A DNA stretch of 64,000 bases from Trissonchulus latispiculum (taxonomy: Eukaryota > Nematoda > Enoplea > Enoplida > Ironidae): NCBI GenBank assembly GCA_030248195.1, contig JASAND010008546.1, positions 1 through 64,000 on the forward strand, in the 5' to 3' direction. Positions 1-14,300 of the stretch are shown one piece after another. Under the pieces are notes generated by a model. The model saw only the letters and a program-made list of their open reading frames with translations. It was not told the DNA's origin and made no database searches. Position 1 is the stretch's first letter. Every line of letters begins with the position of its first letter. The position numbers and the translations under genes are program-made.

Positions 1-92
1 ACGTTGGGGGAGGGTAAGTCAGAAAATCTGGGGGGGGGGGTAAATTTGGTCAAAAATTTTGGGGGGTGATACCCCCAAACCCCCCCCCCCAA

Positions 93-640
93 GGCATAGG
101 TGTACCACCTGTTTGGGTTGGGGGGGGGAGTAGAAGGTCCAAATTTGGCTCGGGGGACCCCACCAAAATCCGAAATTTGGGGGAGGGGCCCCCCTAAACT
201 GTACCCAAGTTTTTTTGGCTAAAAATGCTCCTTATTTGATGTACAGTACATTAAACATAATCAACAGCTTCTGTCAATAGTTTTCGTATGCGAAAATAGG
301 GCTTGAAAATTGACAAATTTGTGCTAAAATATGCCTAAATTAGCCCAGATTGTGGTTTATAATTGCGTATATTACCTTTTAATTGCTATAAATAACCATC
401 TTTAGCTCGTTATATGTGATTTTTTCGAATTTTTTCAAAGATTTTCAGAAATTGCAAAAAAATTTTTCAAAAATTTTGCATTTTTTACCTGGTTTGGACT
501 CAATTTTAGGGGGGGAGGGGGGTTTGAGCTCGGCTTGGGGGGGGAGTAGTTGAGTTCGGGTAGGGGGGGAGGGGGGTCTGGCCTCTCCGTGGGGGGGGGT
601 CTCACAGGGGGCAAACTGTAGCCTCTGGTACACCTATGCC
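93..640. mobile_element. G-run-rich inverted-repeat element
   Basis: GGCATAGGTGTACCA at about 93-107 is matched in inverse by GGTACACCTATGCC at about 627-640. The arms carry long G runs with spaced 'AG', and the middle is AT-rich. The short end repeat followed by monotonous arms resembles a non-autonomous DNA element. No target duplication was recognised. The minus-strand proline-rich ORF over 445-633 is only a reading of the G runs. Confidence 0.55.
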
Positions 641-2192
641 CCGAGGAAACTATGGATGGGGATGTGGTTTTCGCTACTCCTCCCCATTCCTACACAATTT
701 GGCAAACAATAGCGAAGCTTGCAGTTTTCTGCATAATTGATTTTACTGTAAAATTAACTTAAGCATCAAACAATTGAATTTAGGATTGCATAGTGCACTT
801 TTTTAGCCTAACTTACTTTTATGTTCGATTAGTTTTTGAATACGCTGTCAAAATTTATATTACCAAGATCTTTACTTTTTAAGATAGATCATGCTACTGA
901 TCACCTGACATAGCTAACCAATGGCATGAGCATTGCATTTTACTTCATTACATTTCTATTGTAATTCCCTCATCCCTAGACGCTAGTCTAGATTGTGCCT
1001 GGGAGAGAGAGAGCTGGTATAACTTTTTTCACATTCTCTTCTCCTATAATCATGCTGTATCTTTCCAGCTTTAGAGAATTGGGAGCGGAGTTCAAAAGTC
1101 TTTGATGTAAACTAAACTTAGGCAGTGGTCCAATTTGGTTGACAAGTGGTTCCTGTCTTTTCCCTTTTGGCTTGTTTGACAGAAGCTTGTTATCGTGAGC
1201 TTTTTCTGCTATAAAACGGAAGATGATTAGCTTAAATTTGGGCCTGGTTGGGGTGGGAGTTGGGGAATTGTTTTAACGCTACTACCATTTACGACACTTT
1301 GGATTTGAATTTGAAGTTTTTTCAGTTTTAGCACTCAACTCACTTGTTGATTTTAACTGGTTTAAAATAATAAACTGTGCTGAGATGAGAAAGAAACGTA
1401 TTACGTAATTTTTTGATAGATTGTTGCAATAATACATTTTAGAATAATAGAGTTTATGTTATTTATTATTTTTTGATGAAACATTTCATATAAAGTATAA
1501 ACTATAAACAGTATATATGATATAAATGCTATATATTAATTTTCTGCACAAATAAAATTGTTTCAACTAAAATGTTGGGCTTTTAAGCCGAATTCCATGT
1601 ATAACTGCCTCCGTCTTTGTGGAGCCGCCGCTAAGCTTTTTTGCAACCTTAAATGCGTAATAGACTTAGTAATAGAAGTTTGATTCTGTAGAGCTGGAAA
1701 AGCTTTAGCTTGATACGTACGCATACGTATGCTTATGTAAGCCTGTCTATTTCATTGTAAGCTTGCAGCTTACAGCATCAGTTTTGTGTTGAACGTTTTA
1801 TGTTGTTGCAAAGCCTTTATAGTTTAGTAAGCTAGAGAGCTTGTTGGGGGATATAATCTTGTTTTATTTAATGGCTACTTTTTTCTCGCCTTCTCAAGCA
1901 TTATCAACTTCAGGCTAGACTTACTTAGACCATAATGCGCTTTTAGCACCTACAAAATGGTTGGTTGCTTTTTTACTGGCGATTTTTTAGCTTCGTCTCA
2001 CGGATGTTACGATTCTGTTTTATTTGAGTGGGTAATGTTAATGTAGGTAATATATATATTCGTCCGTATTTGTTGTATTGTAGAATACTTCAGTGTTTTT
2101 AATGTGAATTTAATTTTTATATTTTACTTCAGAATAATTCAAATGATTTTATCTTCCGGCTATGACATGAGCCTTTCTTATTATATGGGGTG

Positions 2193-2314
2193 ATGGGGTT
2201 TCGGAATGGATTGACTTTGGGCATTTTTTGGTATTTCTGGATTTCTTGGATCATTTTATGTTCCACAGATGCTATGTTGGTGGCCACAATTTATTGGAAT
2301 TCCAGTAATCTGAT
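2193..2314 (+). CDS. ephrin coding exon 1 (signal peptide and YWNSSN strand)
   Basis: The ATG at 2193 opens a frame coding a basic n-region (MGFRNG), a strongly hydrophobic core and then I-Y-W-N-S-S-N-L, the first strand of the ephrin receptor-binding domain. It ends in 'AT' before the donor GTAAGC at 2315 (phase 2), which exactly fits the next exon starting with one base. It is too short to stand out as an ORF and was found by the YWNSSN motif plus phase match. An internal acceptor-like CAG at 2266-2268 could give a shorter exon, but the ATG frame supplies a proper signal peptide. Confidence 0.88.
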
Positions 2315-5300
2315 GTAAGCTTGTTTTCGTTTTTGAGCTTTGTATGCAGGAAAGTTGAAACTGAACATGTTCAGGAAGTGAAATTGGGAGGGAGGGTGAA
2401 CCGGCTTTTACCGACCTCCTAGAAACCGGATTTTCCTGTTTTATCCATAAAGCGGAAGAAAGCGGATACGTGGGGGGTGAGTTCCATCTCAGGGTCGATA
2501 TTGTCTACGTCTAAAGCCGGATTAAGTCACTAACCGCCCTGGTTAAATTGTTGTGTTAAAGATTGACGAATAAACCTAGGTTGAAGACTTAGTCCGGGTT
2601 TAGACGTTGACCACATTGGCTCCTGGGGACAATGTTATCAAGCATCTCAACCTGGGTTGAAACCTTAACCAGGGTTGAGATTGGGGTTGAAAACTTCAAC
2701 CCAATGTTATCAAAATAGGAATAAACCCGGGTTGAAATAGCAGGGTTGGGGTTGAAATTGGGGTTGAGTTCCAACCCAGTGTTATCATTAAATTTGGGTT
2801 GAAACTTTGGGTTGGTTTTCGAGTTGAAATCTCAAAATCTCAACCCTCCTCAGCTAGGAGGGTCGAGATTTTAACCCGGGTTGAGATAACGGAGAGTCAT
2901 GCTTTCTTTCTAGGTTTACCAATTTGCCATCGTAGAGGAACGGCACTAGGAACAGTCTAACTTTAAGAAACTAAAGATCTTTTCATATTTTCGTAAAACA
3001 TTGCATGAAGACATCAAAACAAAACACGGTAGAAATTAAGTGAAAAGCCGATCAGAGTGAAGTGTTGATCCAGTCTTTTTCATAAACCTTTCCTTGATTT
3101 TGTGGTCACGGTAAATGTTTTATTGGTACTATCAACACATGATAAACGATTTATCTGTATAGAGGTCGGGGGAAAAACCAAGGTAGTCACTTTTTGGACT
3201 CTGCAGAACTACCCAGTGGAGCAATCCGGCTATAAATTATTTTCTTATCAAGCCCTGTCTAGACTGTCATTTTGGTATATAAATCGCCACTCTAGGTCCT
3301 GTCGTTAATTAGTAATTAACGGTTAATTAGCCGGGGTAAAAAACCAATGGCGGGAAAAAACCAACCGATGGGAAAAAACCAACCCCAGTATTCGGTCAAG
3401 GTAACTCATATTAGCGATTTTATGCATGCAACAGGTTAAATCGGCGTCGCTGACTTCATGTCTGCACTTATTTTTACGATATTCCGTATAATAAGTGAGA
3501 AAATCAAACATCAATATTTGCAGTATATATCAACTGGCTAGGTTTCATCAAATTTGCCAGTTTCTATGTTAAAATGCAAAAATTTGTAAATCTTTCGAAA
3601 TTCGATGAAATAAATTAAAATAAACGTTGTTTCAGTGTTTTATCGCATATTTCTTTGTCCCAGAGTACTTTTTGGCCGCTTTAGCTGAGCCAAACAGCCG
3701 ATCCGCCGAAATGAGGTTTTCACCGGCTAGCACAAAATTGCCAAGTCCAAATGCAATTTTCAGCTGTTCACGTGAAAGAACGCATTAAACTTGCTATGTG
3801 GATGACTTTTGAGCAACTATGAACCATTTTTTGGGAGTTTGGCAGCAAAAGCAAAAATTGGTTTTTTCCCCCCACCCCTTGGTTTTTTCCCCATTTTGTA
3901 AAAATTCCGCTGGCAGCTTGCCAAGCGTCGCAGGAAGGCGAGACCGAAATTTTTGGAAAGAGCACGTGTTGTTCTCATAGAAACTATTAAAAGTTATTAT
4001 CTAACTGCTATGGAAATTTTTTACAGGCCTTCAAAAATAGGCAAATTTTGAATTTTGGGGGGTCAAAAATGCCAAAATTTTCAAAATGTCACAAAATGCT
4101 CAAAAGTGGTCCGATTTAGCTCAAATTTGGTGTGGTGGTGGGGTGGGCCCTACCAACTTGCATGCAAAATTTGAGCCCGCTAGCTCATCCCCGTCGCCCA
4201 AACGGGGGGTTGGTTTTTCCCCACCACTTGCGGGTTGGTTTTTTCCCCCGACCTCTATACATCATAACTTGTTGCGTTTATAGCAATTTTCCTTTACACT
4301 GCTTCAAACAAATCGGCAGTCGGAGCAGCAGCATTCTTCATGCTAAGGCTGTGTTTGTGGGTTGAAAAACTGGGTTCAAATCGGGGTTTAAACAGCTCAA
4401 CCCGGGTTAAGCTAACCCAAACCCAAAATGTTTGATAACGTTGGGTTGAGCAGCGGGGTTTAGCCAACCCGAAACTTTTAGGGTTGAACCCAAAAATAGG
4501 TTCAACCCGGTTGAACTCAACCCGATTTTGATAACATTGGCCCCTGGGGCCGGTGCTGTATCAAGCGCCGGGTTGAGATTGGATTGAAACCTTTGACCCC
4601 AGTGTTATCGAAATCGGGTTGAACTAACTCTGGTTGAAATAACAGGGTTGAGTTTAAAAACTGGGTAGAAATATATCGAATTCACACAGGTTAAGATAGG
4701 TCAACCCCAAAATGTTTGATAACACTGGGTTGAACATCGGGGTTTACCCAACCCCAAAATTTTAGGGTTGAACCCAAGAATGGGTTCAACCCGGGTTGAA
4801 CTCAACCCAGTTTTGATAACATTGGCCCCTGGAGGGAAGGCAATGAAGCACCTGTATATATATGGTTAATGCCGCTTACTCTCATTTTAGCTGGTTTTGG
4901 ACCAAATTTGAAGAATTTAGAATTTGTTGTGTATGTCCAGCGTATTTATATAGCTTATGTGGTTAGCTGAAGTTCAAGTGCTAAGCTTCTGCTTTTTTAC
5001 TTGTGGAAAAATTTTGTACAACGAACAAAACGGCATCTTGCAGTTATTTTGCCATTTCTCACACAAGTCAATTATATAACTGCATGTTTCTCCGTTTTGT
5101 TTATTTTTTAACTTTTGATCGGCAGAATACTGTTTGTGACCTAAAAAGTTTGACACAGTTTTTCTTGTTAGTACATTCTTAGAACATACGTATATACGTA
5201 GGTTATTTATTTCCAAACATTCCTGGAGCGTTTCGTTTCACCAGCCTCCTTTCTGTCTTTGTCTAACTATCGTGTGAAAACCGCGTGGAGCCTTTTGTTA

Positions 5301-8300
5301 AAAATTTTAAAATTAAGATTTACTTAGTTGGAAAGAATGTCTCCCGTTTCTGACATCTTTATGACTTGAAATAAAACACTTTAGTTACAATATTACAGTT
5401 AGAGATTTGTTTTCAGGGGGACGTTTTTTGATGTCAAATCTTCATGAAATTGTCTTTCTACTTCTGAAATGTCATGATTTGTCTTGCGCCTACGGCTTTT
5501 TCAGTTTGTTCAACTTTGATTCAAATCTACGTATAGGAGTGCGCATAAGCCGAACTATATGCACAAATACTAACGTATAGTGTATATATACGTACGTATT
5601 ACTCCTCTGCAATTGTTGCAATTGTAAATTTACGGCTAACTATTAACCGAAACTTTTGACGGATTTTAATCGCTTGGGGAACGTCGAATTACTGTTGTAA
5701 ATTCACTCATCATCTAATCTGCTGAAAAATGTTGTCTTGTGTTGATTGTTGTCAGAGGAAAAGCAAAATTAAATGGCAAATAATTTTAACTTGCAATTTT
5801 GTGTACTACTCCTGCAACTTGCTACTTTTGCAGCTGGCATCTCATTCGACTTAATGAAAATTATACAACAACTATGCTTAGCTTTCCTGTAATAATAAAC
5901 AGTTCGGATTAGTTACGTAGTGCAGATTGCAACAAATTATATATATACGCGCAGGATTTACGTATTCCCTTCTCCTGATAACGTTACGAAAATTTGCGAC
6001 GTTAGCAAAGTTTGCAAAATTTTGCATTGCTCCTTTACGAAAAACTGACTTATGCAAAAGTTCGACTCAATTATAACATCTATACCTATATATTACTTCT
6101 CGTCAAGTGAAGTGAATATCACTTTTTATTACATATTTGTGAAACTGAAAATTATATGCGTACTATTTAAATTTGAGAAATTTTGCAGTCCGCAAACGTT
6201 TCTTTTCTATTTTCAGATTTCAAAAGAATGATGTGGAACATTTGGTCATAGCTCGAATTCGGGATCAGCTTGCCCTAATCTGTCCCAACTATCCCTATGG
6301 GACCCTCCCGGACGAAAAGGAATATTCCATCATTTATAGAGTACGTATATATATGCTTTCTGAGCCCTCCTCTGCTTTTTAAATTTTAAATTTATTTTTT
6401 GTTTATTTTGGAATCTATTTGTAATTAATCTGGGTGGATAAAGTTGTCACATTAAAATTGCATGTGAACTTTGCTAAGCATTTGCCCAACTATCATTTTA
6501 ATAATTATATAATTTTAGTTTGTGTCTTAATCAGTATGTGAATTATATATTTGATCCGAATAAGTACGTATTTTGAAATGAAATTTAAAACTTCGCTTTG
6601 AAGTGAGCTGATGTAAGGATTTTTTGTTGCATTTTTTCGCATAAGGTTTTTCTCTGATTTTTTTGGCCTCTTCTCTCCAACTTTTAGATTAATTCCGGTG
6701 GACATTTTGGTATTTTAGTCTTAAGTTTTGGTACATACTAGAGTTACCACAAAAACCAATTGCCCTGTCTCGTGCATGTGTTTCAGTTTAACTTTGTAAA
6801 TTGATGTCACTTTGCCGCAAAAAACTACGTAGATGAATGTTTCTGTCCAAAAACTGACTGACTTTGTGGTTGTGTCAACTTAATCTTTGCTTGCACCATC
6901 AAAAATTTGTGGTTTTCTCCCTGCGTTTTTAGCTTCTAAATTTGCTGTTTTTGTCTAAATAGTGGCTGACACCCCAGTTTTTTGTGACAATTTTATGGGA
7001 TTTTTTCATGGTCTCAATAACCTGTTTCTGACTGACTGCTTTGTGTGCTAATTTCTGGCATAGTACAATGCTATATATACAGCTAGCTTCAGCTTTTTTC
7101 AGATGTTTTTCAAGTTCCAGCCAATTTTTTCAGCTAATAAAGTTAGCACCTGCGCTAATGGCTGATCTCCAAAAGCTAACAAATTGGAAAATGGAAAATT
7201 TGTGAAGAGAAATTTCTATATGTACGTATGCACCTTGTTATCGTTTTGGCTTTTTTGAAGTCTGGTCAGGCGCAAGATAAATAGAACACAGAGACAGAAG
7301 TGTTCATAAGTTGGGGAGAATTTCAATTGTTAAGGGGGGTCACTTTGGTCAAAAATCGATAGTCACGGATTTCGCTCATTTTCACACATAATATGCCCCC
7401 ATATGTTCTCAAAAATAACTTAGAACTAGAGGGAAAAATGCCCTAGACGGGCATGCAGTGGCTGGAATAGGGAAAGAAGGAAGGGCGGAAAAATGCCAAT
7501 ATAATTGACAGTCGGCGCTGAAAATGATAGAAACCAGATTCAGCGCCGAATAGGGAAAACAGTCGGCGCTAAAAATGATAGAAACTAGATTCAGCGCCGA
7601 ATAGGGAAAGCAGTCGGCGCTGAAAATTATAGAAACTAGATTCAGCGCCGAATAGGAAAAGCAGTCGGCGCTGAAAATTATAGAAACTAGATTTAGCGCC
7701 GAATAGGAATGCAGTCGGGTAGTGTGGAACAGGCACTTCCTATTCGCGTGAACTGCTCTGCACTACCCGAGAACGTGGTATATACTGTGTTTGATATGAG
7801 GCAGGCTACAGCCGTATCGCTTGTGTAAGCAAAGTCTGTTTTTGAATAGTAGAAGCAGCTTGTTTGATTGTGGATAATGAACTAACGCAATTAGCATTAG
7901 GTGTCATTATGTGACTGAAATGTGCTGTAGCTAACTAGCTTTGTTTTTTAGCATAAAGTTAAAATCGGAGGTGCTGTCTTCTGCATAAACTACATAAACT
8001 GCATTGCCTTTTAGTAATACAGGTTCCAACTGAAAATACTCCGTTACGCATTTGGAGTTCGAATAATGTCGCACTTAATAATAGTCTAAATCAAATTAAA
8101 AGGATCATTGATCGTTAAAAATGTTGTGTTGGAAAAGCAGTCGCGAGGCTCAAGTAAGTCTAAATCTAATAGTAGACTACCCAGGAACAGTTTCAAGTTT
8201 GCTGTTTGAGTTAAAATTGTACGAGAAAGCAGGCGCTCATATCAACATATTGGAATTTACGCGCGTAGGTATAAAACCCATTCACAGTTAATGAGATTAC

Positions 8301-11300
8301 CGTATCGAAGGTAACATTGTTAGAAAAATGAACCGTTGAGCTGGATATATCGCAATTCACGCGAATAGGATGGACGGAGGAAGTGCCTGTTCCACACTAC
8401 CCGACTGCATTCCCTATTCGGCGCTAAATCTAGTTTCTATAATTTTCAGCGCCGACTGCTTTTCCTATTCGGCGCTGAATCTAGTTTCTATAATTTGCAG
8501 CGCCGACTGCTTTCCCTATTCGGCGCTGAATCTAGTTTCTATCATTTTCAGCGCCGACTGCTTTCCCTATTCGGCGCTGAATCTAGTTTCTATCATTTTT
8601 AGCGCCGACTGTTTTCCCTATTCGGCGCTGAATCTAGTTTCTATCATTTTCAGCGCCGACTGTCAATTATATTGGCATTTTTCCGCCCTTCCTTCTTTCC
8701 CTATTCCAGCCACTGCATGCCCGTCTAGGGCATTTTTCCCTCTAGTTTCCAGCATTTTTCCGCTGTAGAAGAAAATTAGAAGAAAATTATCAATCTGTCC
8801 GTTGTTGCATTGTCCAACACACCTACAAAACAGCTCAATGGAGTCAGCTCTATCTCAAATGTAGCACTCTTCAACACACCTACAATACAGATAAAAATCG
8901 TAAGATCAAACTGAAATTTAGCACTCTTCAACACACCTACAGATAAGACAATTAACCAAAGCGCTTTATTATGCAAAGCTATGAAACAGAATCATTGGAA
9001 AGGCACAAAACATTATACATTTTTCCGCTTTAGCGTTTTTCTTAGCAGGATTAATTAATAAATAACATAAAATGAATAAACTGCCGTAAAAAATGTTTGA
9101 AAAACCCGATAGTATAGGGCATTTTTGTTTTTAAGCAAGTTTAGGGCATTTTTGTCATTTCTACGGAGCATTAAATGTTTATATTGGTTTGTGTTTGTAC
9201 CAGAGGGTTTATCTGAAAAGAGAACCGGGGTGGGGTAGGAAAAATGTGAAAAACGCTATTGTTTGAAAGAACGCAATGGTTTAGCGCTGCGTGGGGTTGC
9301 GGAAATTTGGAAAAATGTAATTGTTTCTACATCATAAAACGTATATCAGAAAATGTTTCCAATGAGTATTTTGGAACACAGGTTGGAGGGGTGCCGAACG
9401 CCCACTAGGGGGGGGTCGCGCTGCGTGGGTTTGGGGAAATTTGAAAAACGCAATTGTTTCTACATCATAAAACGTTTATCAGAAAATGTCTCCAGAGTAT
9501 TTTGGAACACAGACTGGAGGGGTGCCGAACGCCCACTAGGGGGGGGGGTCGCGCTGCGTGGGTTTGGGGTAAATTGAAAAACGCAATTGTTTCTACATCA
9601 TAAAACGTTTATCAGAAAATGTTTCTAAACAGTAATTTGGAACACAGGTTACGTTTCCAGAGTATTTTGGAAAACAGGTTGAAGGGGGGCCGATGGCCCA
9701 CCGGGGAGTCCTCCAATGACAAAAAATGTTCGCCTCACCAAGGGCTTTCATTTGATACCAAAGTTGGAAATTTTTTGGAAAACCGATTTTTGACTAGTCC
9801 GGACCCTGGTCAGGGCGCCACAGGCCGGTGGGTCCACTTTGGAGGGGTCCTCCAGTGACAAAAAATGTTCGCCTCACCAAGGGCTTTCATTTGATACCAA
9901 AGTTGGAAATTTTTAAAAAAATCGATTCTTGACCAGTCCGGACCCTAGTCAGGGCGCCACAGGCCGCTGGGTCCACTTTGGAGGGGTCCTCCAATGACTA
10001 AAAATGTTCGCCTCACCAAGGGCTTTCATTTGATACCAAAGTTGGAAATTTTTTAAAAAATCGATTTTTGACCAGTCCTGACCCTGATCAGGGCGCCACA
10101 GGCCGGTGGGTCCACTTTGGAGGGGTCTTCCAGTGACATAAAATGTTCGCCTCACCAAGGACTTTCATTTGATACCAAAGTTGGAAATTTTTAAAAAAAA
10201 TCGATTTTTGACTAGTCCGGACCCTGGTCAGGGCGCCACAGGCCGCTGGGTCCACTTTGGAGGGGTCCTCCAATGACTAAAAGTGTTCGATTCACCAAGG
10301 GCTTTCATTTGATACCAAAGTTGGAAATTTTTTAAAAAATCGATTTTTGACCAGTCCTGACCCTGGTCAGGGCGCCACAGCCCGCTGGGTCCATTTTGGA
10401 GGGGTCTTCCAATGACAAAAAATGTTCGCCTCACCAAGGGCTTTCATTTGATATCAAAGTTGGAAATTTTTTGAAAAACCGATTTTTGACCAGTCCGGAC
10501 CCTGGTCAGGGCGCCACAGGCCGCTGGGTCCACTTTGGAGGGGTCCTCCAATGACAAAAAATGTTCGCCTCACCAAGGGCTTTCATTTGATACCAAACTT
10601 GGCCACTTTTGGAAAAATCGATTTTTGGCCATTTTGGACCGGTCCGGACCCTGGTCAGGGCGCCACAGGCCGGTGGGTCCACTTTGGAGGGGTCCTCCAA
10701 TGACAAAAAATGTTCGCCTCACCAAGGGCTTTCATTTGATACCAAACTTGGCCACTTTTGGCAAAATCGATTTTTGGCCATTTTGGGCCCAGTCCCCGGT
10801 CCGGACCCCTGGCCAGGGCGCCACAAGGGCCCGGGCGAAACCTACTATAGTCTATGGTGTAGTGCGCCCGCACCCCACCCCAAATCCCAAATAAGAAAGA
10901 CCTGCTCACTGTGGATCTTTCTGTATAAGAGGCTAAAGTTGGAGTTGCGACACGGTTGGGCCCAGCACCATCAGGGTGCCCCCCAGCCACATGGATAGGT
11001 CCTACAGCGAAACTAATGGGCCTTTTAGATTCACCATATCTGGGGTTTTTCTAGGCAAAAATAAGTGGGGGGGGGACGAGTGGGGGGGACGCCCCCCCCC
11101 ACGAGTGGGGGGGAGGTCCAAAAGTGGGGGGGGAAATAAAATGGGCTAGAAATGCCAAAAATACAGTATAAAAAGCCTGTTTTCTACATATACTGCTATA
11201 ACTAAGCTTAAAAGTGCTCAAAAATTGAGTTTTAGCACCAAAATAGACCATTTTTGACGAAAAAATTCCGGCGAAGCCGGAAAATTTTTGACAATTTTGA

Positions 11301-14300
11301 CCAAAAATCCTAAAATTTGGCATTTTCTGGGCACCTTAGGGTGAGTGGGGGGGACGCCCACAAATGGGGGGAGGGGACCGAGTGGGGGGGGGGCGAGGGC
11401 GAGTGGGGGGAACCCAAATTGTGGGGGGCGCCCCCCACCCCCCCCCCAGTAAAAAACCCCAGCATATAGGGGTTCCTATTCGAATACAAAACCTCAGCCC
11501 AGCAGCTCTTATGTGTAGGGCTCCACAGTCCATAGGCCCAGCCCAGACCCCCTTTTACACGTTAACTAGTGACCCCTGGCCAGCAAGCCACAGGGGACAG
11601 ATCCGAAATTCATATGCTTTGTGCTCATCTACCCCATCGGGTAATACTCCACAGCCAACCGAGCCCCATTGTCCCAGCCAAACAAAAGTTTACCCGAATT
11701 TACGAATTGACCATTTTGGAAAAAAACTATCTCCGAAAAAATCGAAATCCTGCTATGTACACAGTCCTATGGGGAGGTCATACCTACTCCATACTCATTT
11801 CCCCAGAAATGGGGAAAAAGTTGTTCAAAAAAAACCCATATGGTATAGGAAATCTAAGACCTCCGACCCCTAGGGGGGGGGGGGAGAAATGGAGAGAAAG
11901 TCGTGCATTGAAAAATTCAATCTGTCATATCTCAAAAACGGCTCGGCCGATTTTGCTGAAATTTGCACAGCATGTACCCCTCGTGAAGGGGTTTCTACTG
12001 GTAAAATATGAAGGCTCTACCTCAACTCCTCCGCCGGCAACAGGGGAAACTATGTTCCAACAGTGCGCAATGCACCTTTTTTCCCTATTCTAGGTAGTGC
12101 GCTGACGCGCACTACCTGATATTGTGAAATCAAACTGTGACAGAGTTATTCAGGTTCAAATCCGGAAAACTTGAAAATTCCGGTGATAAGCCCTGCAAGG
12201 TCAGGTGGAGACCAAACGCGACCGAAAACAGGGTTAACCGATACACCAAATTAAAGCCTTTACTAAGGTAATATTTAAGTGCAGATGTGGCTTAAGGCCA
12301 GCTATCCAGGCGTTCATAATGCATACTTGAGTGATGCACTGACTAACCTTGCAGGACTGCCCAGTATAACTTTAACTCGTTTTATCTTGCACAGACAACA
12401 TTTTAGACCCATAGTTCTATGAGAAAAGTTGTTCCTCGTTCCATTAGCTATCGATTGATACCCAATTTGTCTATATTTGGAAAACTTGTAAAATTGGCAT
12501 TTTTCACCTATATATGTATAAAGATCAAACGTGCCGCCACAGCAGTCATGTTTAATATTGACGCATTTGTTTTGGCCACATTATGTGACAGACATAAGTA
12601 TATTAATTAATCTGCCAAGTCTGGTGGTTTTTTACCACATAATGAATGAGAAATTATCGAAAGAATGTGAAAATTATGAAAAATGACCAGTGGCAAGTGT
12701 TTTGAGCTTACTGTAGATGATAGAAACATGCGAGTACTTTCATAAGACGTGGTTTTATGCGTAGAGTGCAGCTATCTATTGGCCATTTCTGTAGCTTTTG
12801 CCAATCGTTCAGGACAAGCAAAAGAGTACCGTAGGTCGTGTCTTTCATGGTCCAAAAATTGCCGATTTTCCAAAATTCTGACTTTAAAAATTCGCCAAAA
12901 ATCCAATACTCAACAGAATAGCTTCAGAGCAGCTGAACTCTATATACAATATGTGCTTAATGGTTCTGAAAAGGTTTCAAAGCTCTGGCTCTTATACAGC
13001 AAAAAATTTTCTGTCACAAACTTTTTAGAGTAACTTTTTCATTTTCCTATGTTTAACACATGTCGAGGTCACCTTTGAGGGCCTGTACAGAGCGATAGAA
13101 GCAATATTTCGCAAAACACTCTTGTCTTGTTTCGCGGACCCATGGGGACTACAAAATATGTGAAAATGAGCAAAATCGGAGATGGTCGAAAAATCGGCAA
13201 AAAGTGACCCCCCCCCCCCTTAAGAAACGATTCAATTCAAGGAAAGAAATTTTTATTGGTGGGGGGTTTGATGTTTGTTATGGAGACACTTTAGGTCCAA
13301 AATTGATAGTTGCGGATTTCGCTCATGTTGTAAGGGAAGCGGGCATTGGAAAGATTGATAAGCCTAATGTGGGAGTTCAGCTGATGGCCCGGTGTTCCGG
13401 TGCGCCTATAGCAAACTTGACGACTGTTTGAATACATTTTCAATTTTCAACTTTTTTCAACGGTTTTTTTCAACAAATTTTCAACGGTTTAGTTTGTTTG
13501 ATTTTGTCTTGCTTTAGGTTGACCACCGCAGCTACGAAGACTGCGCTGTACCGCCCTGGGGTCATCGACAGGTGGTGGGCTATTGCCTTCATCGGGGTCC
13601 CACGGACGCGCCCCCACCCCCTCCCCCTATTCCCTTTCAGATTTCCGGGGGTCTAACGGCGGGGGACGTGCCGTCCCGACCCAAGCCGGAGCAGATCAGT
13701 CTGGTCTTTCGACGCCATTCCCCGGTCAACCTGGAATATCAGCCCAATCAGGAATACTACTTTATTTGTGAGTTTCCGCGCTCCGTTTTTTGGGGTGGGC
13801 AAACTTTAGCGTGTCCAAAATGTAGCTGGAAATTTGGTCAGATTTTTAATAGTTTTTCAGCCGCGGTGTGGTTCGTGTGGTTTTTTTGATAAAATTGAGA
13901 TGATAATTGTTTAGTTAAAGCTACCTGTAAACGGAATATTAAAGCTCAAGTAGTAAACACTAAGCTGTAAGTACTGTGCTTGAATACTCAGAATTCTGTA
14001 ACCCTTTTTTGTTGTGGCTGATATTTTAATCGCTGGTAAAGAAAGCCCCTACTTTAGTTTTGGTTTATGGGTCTGTGCGGACACCAGACACACTCACACA
14101 TGCCTCCCCCCGCCCAAAGAGTGATTGCCTCTTTTGATACCAAGTTTTGCCAGAAAAAAATCGCTCAGAAGACCAAACTTTTAACACATACCCGCTTATC
14201 TTTGCGCTGGAAACTAACTTTTTTGGCGATTATATACTATAAAAATTGCGCAATTTTTAGCATGTTTTTCAAATCTTTCAAACATCCCCCCCAAAGAGCA

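Noticed and set aside
5773..5892. Short ORF with a fine-looking signal peptide (M-A-N-N-F-N-L-Q-F-C-V-L-L-L-Q) and a phase-2 donor, as ephrin exon 1
   Set aside because: The donor is weak (GTAATA) and the product lacks Y-W-N. The exon at 2193-2314 has a signal peptide, Y-W-N-S-S-N and a better donor in the same phase.
7509..7712. CRISPR-like array of 51-bp units
   Set aside because: There are no variable spacers; units are contiguous tandem repeats inside an inverted-repeat element in a eukaryotic genome.
8370..8768. 132-aa ORF
   Set aside because: It is the translation of the 51-bp repeat in the right arm of the foldback element (17-residue period); the left arm breaks it.
9949..10998. Several overlapping ORFs of 61-129 aa on both strands
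   Set aside because: They are readings of the 139-bp satellite; the period is not a multiple of three and frames change from unit to unit.
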